Shown: positions 5,547 through 10,818 of the stretch, piece by piece | Position numbering within the stretch: the stretch's first letter is position 1 | Layout: every line of letters begins with the position of its first letter | From: an uncultured Porphyromonadaceae bacterium | Lineage (GTDB): Bacteria; Bacteroidota; Bacteroidia; Bacteroidales; Muribaculaceae | Assembly: GCA_900554265.1 (NCBI GenBank) | Contig: USGZ01000027.1 | Span: forward strand, 1 to 10,818 | DNA length: 10,818 nucleotides | Reading direction: 5' to 3' | Notes under the pieces: generated by a model | Database searches by the model: none | Seen by the model: only the letters and a program-made list of their open reading frames with translations | What the model was told of the DNA's origin: nothing | Program-made: the position numbers and the translations under genes

Positions 5547-7097
5547 TCAGAGTACGGATTCGATCCGGGATATGTCCTCTTCGAATGTATCGCGGCTGAT
5601 GGCCCGGGCCTTGAGGCGGTTGCGGTAAGCGTAGATTGTATTCAGGGAATAGTTGAGCACCTGAGCTATGCGGGAGCTCTCCTCGATGCCAAGGCGCATG
5701 AAGGCCAGGATGCGGAGGTCCGTGTTCAGCCGTTCGCCCTCGCGGATTTCTATCTGCGCGTCCGGCCGCAACAACCGGTTCACCTCCGCCACGAAATTGG
5801 GATAGATATGGAGAAAAGCGTTGTCGAACACCTCGTAGAAATCGCGGCTCTGCTCGTCGACGAACTTGCCGGATTTGGTGAGCCGGTAGAGTTCGTCGGC
5901 CTGACCGGCGGCCAGCTTGCGCGTAACGGTCTTGCTGAACTGGTTGAGCTTGTCCATATAGACCGAGCACAGCTGGAGGAACTGGCTGATGTAAATCTCC
6001 TTGGCATGGTTGGCCTGGCGGAGGCTCTGCTGGAGGCGACGCATCTTCAGAATTTCGTAGCGCAGGAAAACCAGCATCCCGACGAGCACCAGGATGAGTA
6101 CGGCCATTACGGCCAGCACGCCGTAGACGAAGTTGCGGCTGCGGTGAAGGCTTTCTGTATGCGCGCGCTCGATAACCGGGAGCGCCAGCGACATATCGAC
6201 CGTGCGCATCGTTACGCCGCCGTCGACTGCGTTCTGCAGCGCCGAGTACATGTAGTTGTAACCTCGTCCGATGTCCTCGTCGCTTAGCTTGCGTCCGAGT
6301 TCCTGGAGCGAGAGGGTCTCGCGGGTAGCGGCCTCCACGTCGGTCCGGGCCGAGAGGGCCAGGTAATATAGATAGGCATTCCGGTTGCGGTCGTTCTCGG
6401 CGATTTTGGCCAGGTGATGGGTTGCGCGGGCGCGCAGGTTGTCCGTAGGCGGCAACTGCGACAGCAGATTCTCGAAAAGAACCTTCGCAAGGGCCTGGCG
6501 GCCGTTCTCGAAGTAATATTCCGCCTGATTGAACTTATATTCCACGCTCTCAGGAGGTAGCACCTGCAGCAGGCGCCGCTGGAAGGCGCGGACGCTGTCG
6601 GCATGCACCTCGTAGACCGTCGGATAGTTATGATAGAAGGATGCGATATAGCTGTGCATCTGACGCCCGGCATCGAGATAGGAGGCCAGCATCTCGGGAG
6701 GTATGCTGTCGGGGTGTATGCGGGCGAACTCCGTCTCGCCGCGGTCGAAGAATCCGGCCAGGGGCAGAAGCTTGGCGCGACGCCAGCGGAAGGGAACCTG
6801 CGCCCGCCCGGAAGTCTGGGCGATGCCCAGGTCGAGGTAATGCAGAGCTGAGTCGGTGTTGAAGGAGGTATATGCGTCGGCTATGCGCAGCAGCAGGTCC
6901 GGGCGCCGCGCCGCTCCGGGAAGGGCGGTTATGGAGTCGATGTAGGTCTGCCGGCGCGCGATATAGCCGTCGCTGCGGCGCAGGGAGCGGTCGAGCGACT
7001 GGAGCGCTTCGTCGAGCTGCCGGGATGAGATATCCTGGCCGTAGGCGGGCACGAGCAGCGCGACTGCCAGAATTATTATGGCAAGAAGACGTTTCAT
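5547..7097 (-). CDS. Membrane-spanning TPR/HTH regulator (DUF6377 family)
   Basis: This 516-residue protein has a signal sequence (MKRLLAIIILAVALLVPAYG), a long helical TPR-type sensor region (about 25-310), one membrane segment (about 323-345), a coiled linker (about 346-395) and a C-terminal helix-turn-helix (about 458-500) with SLNTIYAYRNRLK at 484-496. The stretch around 279-312 (GYNYMYSALQNAVDGG, then MSLALPVIERA) is typical of DUF6377. Such proteins are thought to sense a periplasmic or envelope signal and act on DNA from the membrane; no phosphoacceptor is seen. It is a paralogue of the protein at 2020-3075. Its ATG overlaps the mutL stop by 4 bp (ATGA), so it is translated from the mutL mRNA. 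No promoter of its own was found. The 3' side has an inverted repeat, then unit C. Confidence 0.85.
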   Translation of the reverse strand: MKRLLAIIILAVALLVPAYGQDISSRQLDEALQSLDRSLRRSDGYIARRQTYIDSITALPGAARRPDLLLRIADAYTSFNTDSALHYLDLGIAQTSGRAQVPFRWRRAKLLPLAGFFDRGETEFARIHPDSIPPEMLASYLDAGRQMHSYIASFYHNYPTVYEVHADSVRAFQRRLLQVLPPESVEYKFNQAEYYFENGRQALAKVLFENLLSQLPPTDNLRARATHHLAKIAENDRNRNAYLYYLALSARTDVEAATRETLSLQELGRKLSDEDIGRGYNYMYSALQNAVDGGVTMRTVDMSLALPVIERAHTESLHRSRNFVYGVLAVMAVLILVLVGMLVFLRYEILKMRRLQQSLRQANHAKEIYISQFLQLCSVYMDKLNQFSKTVTRKLAAGQADELYRLTKSGKFVDEQSRDFYEVFDNAFLHIYPNFVAEVNRLLRPDAQIEIREGERLNTDLRILAFMRLGIEESSRIAQVLNYSLNTIYAYRNRLKARAISRDTFEEDISRIESVL

Positions 7098-8965
7098 TGC
7101 AGCCGGCGGTCTATCTCGTCCATGTCGACGACGGTGAATACGGGCAGGCCGTCGGGCGTCAGTGCCGGTGTGGCGCAGTTGAACAGGCCGGCGAGGATTG
7201 AGTCCATCTCGGCATCGGAAAGCACAGCAGAGGGCGCGATGGCGGCGCCGCGGGCCATGGCCAGCGCGGCACTCTGACGGAATGCCTCGCCGCCGGTCTC
7301 GCCGTTCTGAAGCTCCGAGAGAATGTCCTGCAGGGCTTCGCCTGGCGTTATGCCCGAGAGAAGCGCAGGAGCGGCCTCTATCGTCCAGTTGGGACCGCCT
7401 ACATGCTGCAGCTCGAAACCGAGCGCGCCGACGCCCTCGCTCATGCCCTTGAGCAGGGCTGCCTGGTCGGGCGGCAGTTCAATGTCCTCCGGGAAAATCA
7501 GTTTCTGCGACTCGAGGGGCCCGTCGCCGAGCTGCTTCAGTATGCGGTCGTAAAGTATCCTGAGATGGGCGCGGCTCTGGTTCACGATCATCAGCGAGCC
7601 GCGGTGGATAGTGAAAATATAGCCGCCTGCGCTGAGGCTGCGGGCAACCGGTTGCGGAGCAGGATTTTCGACTATCGGATGGAGGATGCCGTCGTCCAGC
7701 GGAGGCGCCTGGACTCCGGCGTTGACGGCGCTGGGGCGCAGGCCGAAGTCCGGTTGGGCGGGTGCGGATGAGGCGGCGCGGTAGGATTCGTCGCGGCCGC
7801 GCGAGAAATTCTCGTAGAGTTTCTCCCAGTCCTGCGTGGCGTTTGTTCGCGATGGCCGGAGGGCAGGCGCGCCGAAGTCGGCGCCGTCGTCGGGGGTTCC
7901 AGCCTCACGGTCCGGGTTGAAAAGGGGTATGTCCGGTACGTCCTCGGACTCGAAGTCCAGCGCTCCGGCCGCCTGCGATTTGCCGAGTGTCTCCCGGACA
8001 GTGGCCTGGAGTATCTGGAAGATGGCCTGTTCCTGTTCGAACTTTATTTCGTACTTCTGCGGATGGATATTTACGTCGATTGTCTGGGGGTCAACCTCGA
8101 AATTGATGAAATACGAAGGCTGACAGTCCGGTGCGACAAGCTGGTCGTAACACTGCATGACGGCCTTGTGGAACACGGGATGGCGCATATTGCGGCCGTT
8201 GACGAAGAAAAACTGCTGATAGCCGCGACGCCGGGCATGACGCGGGAGCCCGATGAAGCCGCTGATACGCACCAGCGACGTTTCCGTTGCCAGGGGTGCG
8301 AGCTGGGACTCCATGTTCTTGCCGAAAAGCGCGGCGATGCGCTGCTTGAAACTGCCGCTGAGGAACTGGTGGAGAGTGACGTCGTTGTGAATCAGGGTGA
8401 AGTCGACGTGAGTGTTTATCAGTGCCAGGCGCTCGAACTCGCGCAGGATGTTGCTGAGCTCGACACTGTCCTTCTTTAGAAATTTGCGGCGGGCAGGCAT
8501 ATGGAAGAATATGTTCTTCACCATCAGGTTGCTGCCCGGTGTGGCGGCCACGGGCTCCTGAGCCTCGAAACGGGACTCGGAGACCAGCAGGCGCGTTCCG
8601 ACGGTATCGCCCCGACGCATCGTCCTCAGCTCAATCTGGGCTACGGCAGCGATACTGGGGAGGGCCTCGCCGCGGAAGCCCATGGTGTGCAGGGCATAGA
8701 GGTCGGCCGCCGAGGATATCTTGCTGGTGGCATGACGCTCGAAGGCCATGCGGGCGTCCGTGGGGCTCATGCCGCAGCCGTTGTCGATTACCTGAATCAG
8801 CGTGCGGCCGGCGTCCTTGATTACGATTGTAATCTCTGTGGCGCCGGCGTCCACGGAATTCTCCACTAGCTCCTTGACAACGCTGGCGGGGCGCTGGATG
8901 ACCTCCCCGGCGGCTATCTGGTTGGCGACGGAGTCGGGAAGAAGACGGATGACATCGCTGTTCAT
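7094..8965 (-). CDS. mutL: DNA mismatch repair protein MutL
   Basis: MutL links mismatch recognition by MutS to strand removal. The 623-residue protein has the complete N-terminal GHKL ATPase. Residues E32 and N36 lie in KELVENSVDAGA, DNGCGM is at 61-66, RHATSKI at 77-83 and GFRGEALPSI at 96-105; a transducer domain follows to about 330. A proline- and charge-rich linker (about 340-440) leads to the C-terminal dimerisation domain (445-623). There the position of the endonuclease motif DQHAxxE(x)4E reads NQSRAHLRILYD (462-473), and the later metal-site cysteine motif (CPHGRP type) reads NCATPALTPDGLP (596-608). The nuclease centre therefore appears absent. ATG at 8965 is preceded by a strong promoter at 8999-9030. 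The downstream regulator overlaps by 4 bp. Confidence 0.97.
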   Translation of the reverse strand: MNSDVIRLLPDSVANQIAAGEVIQRPASVVKELVENSVDAGATEITIVIKDAGRTLIQVIDNGCGMSPTDARMAFERHATSKISSAADLYALHTMGFRGEALPSIAAVAQIELRTMRRGDTVGTRLLVSESRFEAQEPVAATPGSNLMVKNIFFHMPARRKFLKKDSVELSNILREFERLALINTHVDFTLIHNDVTLHQFLSGSFKQRIAALFGKNMESQLAPLATETSLVRISGFIGLPRHARRRGYQQFFFVNGRNMRHPVFHKAVMQCYDQLVAPDCQPSYFINFEVDPQTIDVNIHPQKYEIKFEQEQAIFQILQATVRETLGKSQAAGALDFESEDVPDIPLFNPDREAGTPDDGADFGAPALRPSRTNATQDWEKLYENFSRGRDESYRAASSAPAQPDFGLRPSAVNAGVQAPPLDDGILHPIVENPAPQPVARSLSAGGYIFTIHRGSLMIVNQSRAHLRILYDRILKQLGDGPLESQKLIFPEDIELPPDQAALLKGMSEGVGALGFELQHVGGPNWTIEAAPALLSGITPGEALQDILSELQNGETGGEAFRQSAALAMARGAAIAPSAVLSDAEMDSILAGLFNCATPALTPDGLPVFTVVDMDEIDRRLQ

Positions 8966-8998
8966 AGTTCTTTCTTTTCTGGGCTTAATTAGCTAATG

Positions 8999-9030
8999 CA
9001 AAAATACGGAATTTCCGCAACATGACAAAA
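8999..9030 (-). promoter_or_regulatory. Promoter of mutL
   Basis: On the minus strand TTTTG (9030-9026), 19 bp and TATTTTTG (9006-8999). The predicted start near 8991 leaves a leader of about 25 nt. The TTTTG box overlaps the T-tail of the terminator at 9031-9062. Confidence 0.75.
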
Positions 9031-9062
9031 GCGCACCTCCGGTTAATACCACCGAGGTGCGC
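9026..9062 (-). terminator. Intrinsic terminator of unit D
   Basis: GCGCACCTC (9031-9039) pairs with GAGGTGCGC (9054-9062), and inside it GGT pairs with ACC, leaving a 7-base loop and one bulged C. On the minus strand TTTTG follows. Confidence 0.7.
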
Positions 9063-9178
9063 AAATGGCTTGTGTGTCCTTCCGGACGAACTTAGGCTAT
9101 AGGGAAGTCTTTGTTTTGCGATTTCCGCATACTCATCGAATCGAGCGGCGGCGAATCTAACTTCCTCCTGACTTAAAA
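9031..9178 (-). ncRNA. Predicted small RNA, about 150 nt (unit D)
   Basis: Between the rplQ terminator and the mutL promoter lies another minus-strand unit with a consensus promoter (9185-9216) and a strong terminator. The RNA would be about 150 nt. It contains a GTCCGGAAGGAC hairpin with a GNRA loop (around 9079-9090) and CCGC/GCGG pairing. Its longest frame from an ATG inside the transcript is 14 codons (ATG, then SMRKSQNKDFPIA), so it is probably non-coding. The GGAA-capped hairpin recalls SRP RNA helix 8, but the conserved AGCAGC side is missing. 6S-like RNA cannot be excluded. Confidence 0.45.
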
Positions 9179-9184
9179 GTACAG

Positions 9185-9216
9185 CAAATATATTGATTAT
9201 TCTCAAATCCTCAAAA
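9185..9216 (-). promoter_or_regulatory. Promoter of unit D
   Basis: On the minus strand TTTTG (9216-9212), a 19-bp spacer and TATATTTG (9192-9185): a full match to the Bacteroidetes promoter form. Expected start near 9178. Confidence 0.65.
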
Positions 9217-9324
9217 TATTTTCCCGAAAATCGCTGCTCCAGGAAGAAAATCATGACATTATGAAACTTTCAGTCTCCAGGGCACCCTTGAGCGCGCCTT
9301 CGTTCCGGTCGCGCCGGTCTATGA

Positions 9325-9362
9325 AAAAAGCCGTCTCCGCGGAGTGGCGGAAACGGCTTTTT
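9325..9362 (-). terminator. Terminator of the rpoA-rplQ operon
   Basis: AAAAAGCCGT (9325-9334) pairs with ACGGCTTTTT (9353-9362), and inside it TCCGC (9336-9340) pairs with GCGGA (9347-9351), with one C/A mismatch between. On the minus strand the stem ends in a run of six T. It lies 19 bp after the rplQ stop and could work in both directions. Confidence 0.85.
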
Positions 9363-9380
9363 CTATTTTCGGGAACCGGA

Positions 9381-9890
9381 TTACTCGGCTTTCTCGTCGG
9401 CTGCGGGGAGTTCGGGAGCCTCGGTTGCGGGAGCTTCGGCTGCGGGAGCGGCTTCGGCTGCGGCTGCCTTCTTGCCACGCGAGCGGCGGGTAGACTTTGC
9501 CTTGGCTGCCTTGGTGTCCTTGAGCATTGCCTCGTTGTAGTCCACCAGTTCGATGAAGCAGGTCTTTGCGTTGTCGCCCAGACGGTTGCCGGTCTTGAGA
9601 ATACGGGTGTAACCACCGGGACGGTTAGCGATTTTCTCAGCGATTTCCTGGAAGAGAATCTTCACGGCCTCCTTGCTCTGCAGGTAGGAGAACACCAGAC
9701 GGCGGTTGGCCATGGTGTCGTTCTTGGCGCGGTTGATCAGGGGCTCGGCGTAGATGCGCAGGGCCTTGGCCTTTGCGAGGGTCGTGTTGATGCGCTTGTG
9801 GAGAATCAGCGAGACCGTCATGTTGGCCAGCAGGGAGCTGCGGTGAGCGGCCTGACGTCCAAGGTGATTGAATTTTTTATTGTGTCGCAT
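9381..9890 (-). CDS. rplQ: Large ribosomal subunit protein bL17, with extended tail
   Basis: L17 is a 50S subunit protein near the peptide exit tunnel. The core (residues 1-120) is typical: [20 protein letters not shown] at the start, [10 protein letters not shown] at 33-42, [18 protein letters not shown] at 91-108 and CFIELVDYN at 111-119. Residues about 126-169 form a tail that is first basic ([10 protein letters not shown]) and then rich in alanine, proline and glutamate, encoded by GC-rich near-repeats. Short L17 proteins end near residue 120-130; a low-complexity tail is common in Bacteroidetes but its length varies. The gene starts 6 bp after the rpoA stop, the usual rpoA-rplQ arrangement, and a strong terminator follows. 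Confidence 0.97.
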   Translation of the reverse strand: MRHNKKFNHLGRQAAHRSSLLANMTVSLILHKRINTTLAKAKALRIYAEPLINRAKNDTMANRRLVFSYLQSKEAVKILFQEIAEKIANRPGGYTRILKTGNRLGDNAKTCFIELVDYNEAMLKDTKAAKAKSTRRSRGKKAAAAEAAPAAEAPATEAPELPAADEKAE

Positions 9891-9896
9891 CGGGAA

Positions 9897-10818
9897 TTAT
9901 TCTTTATCGAGTTTATACTTTGAGATATCCATGCCGAAGGAAAGGTTGAGGCTGCTCAGGAGGCTCTCGAGCTCAACAAGCGACTTTTTGCCGAAGTTGC
10001 GGAACTTGAGCAGGTCGGTTTTGTTGAAGACGACGAGTTCGCCCAGAGTCTCGACCTCGGCGCCGCGCAGACAGTTGAGAGCGCGGACGGAGAGCTGCAT
10101 GTCGGAGAGCTTCGTCTTGAGAAGCTGGCGCATGTGGAGCACTTCCTCGTCGAATTCCTCACTGGGATTGGTTTCGGTAGTCTCTAACGTAATCTTCTCG
10201 TCGGAGAAGAGCATGAAGTGATAGATGAGAATCTTTGCAGCCTCACGTACGGCCTCCATCGGCATGATGGACCCATTGGTGGTGATTTCCAGGGTGAGCT
10301 TGTCGTAGTCGGTCTTCTGATCGACGCGATAATTCTCTACGGTGTACTTCACGTTCTTGATGGGCGTATAGATGGAGTCGATGGCGATAGTGTCGATATC
10401 GTCGTTGGGGGTGCGGTTTTCCTCGGCGGGCACCCAGCTACGGCCTTTGTTGATGGTCAGTGTGAGCACCAGCGAAGCCTGAGGATCGAGGTGGCAGATC
10501 ACCAGTTCCGGATTCATAACCTCGAAACCGTGGAGTTCCTTGGATATGTCGCCGGCGGTCAGGATTTCCTTTCCGGAAACCGAGATGGTAACGCGTTCGG
10601 ACTCGGTGTCCTCAACTTTCTGCTTCAGGTCTACCTGCTTGAGGTTGAGGATTATGTTCTGCACGTCTTCCTTCACACCCGGCACGGTGTCCAGCTCGCG
10701 GATCAGATCGAAGAACGACTGGCCGTTGTCCGAACCGAATTCGCCGATGTTAACGCCCGTTATCACAATCTCCTTCGCTCCCTCGTCGGCGGCCTTGCGG
10801 GCGCGGGCATCTTCACCG
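9897..10818 (-). CDS. rpoA: RNA polymerase alpha subunit, 5' part replaced by mtaB sequence (chimeric, partial)
   Basis: From about 10679 down to the TAA at 9897 the frame is clear Rpo[17 protein letters not shown], then [44 protein letters not shown] in the N-terminal domain, and the C-terminal domain with [20 protein letters not shown] and [12 protein letters not shown], which contacts UP elements and activators. The ending [13 protein letters not shown] is typical of Bacteroidales. About the first 62 residues of the alpha N-terminal domain, which hold the start of the dimerisation region and LRRxLLSS helix, are missing. In their place, in the same open frame, is a piece of MtaB running off the window edge. 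The frame has no stop at the junction. A truncated alpha would not assemble, so either the join is artificial or an intact rpoA lies elsewhere. Confidence 0.85.
   Translation of the reverse strand, partial: GEDARARKAADEGAKEIVITGVNIGEFGSDNGQSFFDLIRELDTVPGVKEDVQNIILNLKQVDLKQKVEDTESERVTISVSGKEILTAGDISKELHGFEVMNPELVICHLDPQASLVLTLTINKGRSWVPAEENRTPNDDIDTIAIDSIYTPIKNVKYTVENYRVDQKTDYDKLTLEITTNGSIMPMEAVREAAKILIYHFMLFSDEKITLETTETNPSEEFDEEVLHMRQLLKTKLSDMQLSVRALNCLRGAEVETLGELVVFNKTDLLKFRNFGKKSLVELESLLSSLNLSFGMDISKYKLDKE
10680..10818 (-). pseudogene. mtaB: Fragment of tRNA methylthiotransferase MtaB fused to rpoA
   Basis: Residues encoded from 10817 to about 10680 read [15 protein letters not shown], then [16 protein letters not shown], then [15 protein letters not shown]. 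This matches the radical-SAM part of MtaB, whose family reads A-x(3)-A-x(2)-G-x-KEIVLTGVNIG-x(2)-G and then a FDL-x(2)-LD-x-V-x-GI segment. MtaB makes the 2-methylthio group of ms2t6A37 in tRNA. It is nothing like the true RpoA N-terminus. The similarity ends at VPG (10677-10685), where RpoA also has a PGVKED stretch, so a short shared sequence marks the join. The fragment runs off the window's right edge. Confidence 0.75.

Noticed and set aside
5488..5970. 160-codon frame over the 3' end of the second regulator
   Set aside because: Shadow frame, arginine/glutamine-rich, over a gene with clear family similarity.
9064..9100. SRP (4.5S) RNA
   Set aside because: Only the GGAA-capped short hairpin agrees; the conserved internal loop bases on the 3' side (AGCAGC) are absent.
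8985..9254. 89-codon minus-strand frame between rplQ and mutL
   Set aside because: It starts upstream of the unit D promoter and reads through a strong terminator and the mutL promoter; no known motif. Treated as a chance frame.
9251..9616. 121-codon minus-strand frame over rplQ
   Set aside because: Shadow of the L17 gene in another frame; proline-rich composition is the product of its GC-rich tail.
1..10818. CRISPR arrays, insertion sequences, tRNA genes, prophage genes
   Set aside because: No regularly spaced repeats, transposase motifs, cloverleaf patterns or phage proteins were seen on either strand.

Overview
The window looks like a piece of a GC-rich Bacteroidales genome. Three things suggest this. 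The RpoA and L17 proteins resemble Bacteroidales ones. Two genes encode the TPR/membrane/HTH regulators (DUF6377 type) typical of Bacteroidetes. The intergenic regions carry repeated matches to the Bacteroidetes promoter form, TTTG or TTG, then 19-21 bp, then TAnnTTTG. The order-level call is inference; genus cannot be fixed from sequence reading alone.

Layout. Positions 56-1648 (+) hold a two-gene unit: a degenerate extended-SDR (epimerase-like) protein and a DUF115/GT42-like protein with an ANGPSL motif. The unit plausibly acts in surface glycan or LPS biosynthesis. Positions 1649-2019 are intergenic and hold a possible minus-strand small transcript. Positions 2020-3075 (-) encode a membrane-spanning TPR/HTH regulator whose promoter is followed at once by an 18-bp perfect palindrome. 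Positions 3145-3423 contain a plus-strand promoter and terminator with no ORF between them, divergent from that regulator. Positions 3424-5088 (-) are a transporter (BASS/SBF family) followed by a Crp/Fnr-family regulator. Positions 5089-5546 hold a minus-strand unit with promoter, terminator, a long hairpin and a 30-codon ORF. Positions 5547-8965 (-) are mutL and a second TPR/HTH regulator that overlaps mutL by 4 bp. Positions 8966-9380 hold the mutL promoter, another small transcript unit and the rplQ terminator. Positions 9381-10818 (-) are rplQ and rpoA, but the N-terminal part of the rpoA frame has been replaced in frame by a fragment of mtaB.

The two points most worth attention are the mtaB-rpoA chimera at about 10677-10685 and the set of compact promoter-to-terminator units in the gene gaps. 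The chimera is either an assembly or library misjoin or a real rearrangement. Three of the RNA-like units lie beside one or other of the two paralogous membrane regulators, and one of them may encode a short peptide ending in KCVLC. Whether these regulators, RNAs and the peptide form a system is inference only.
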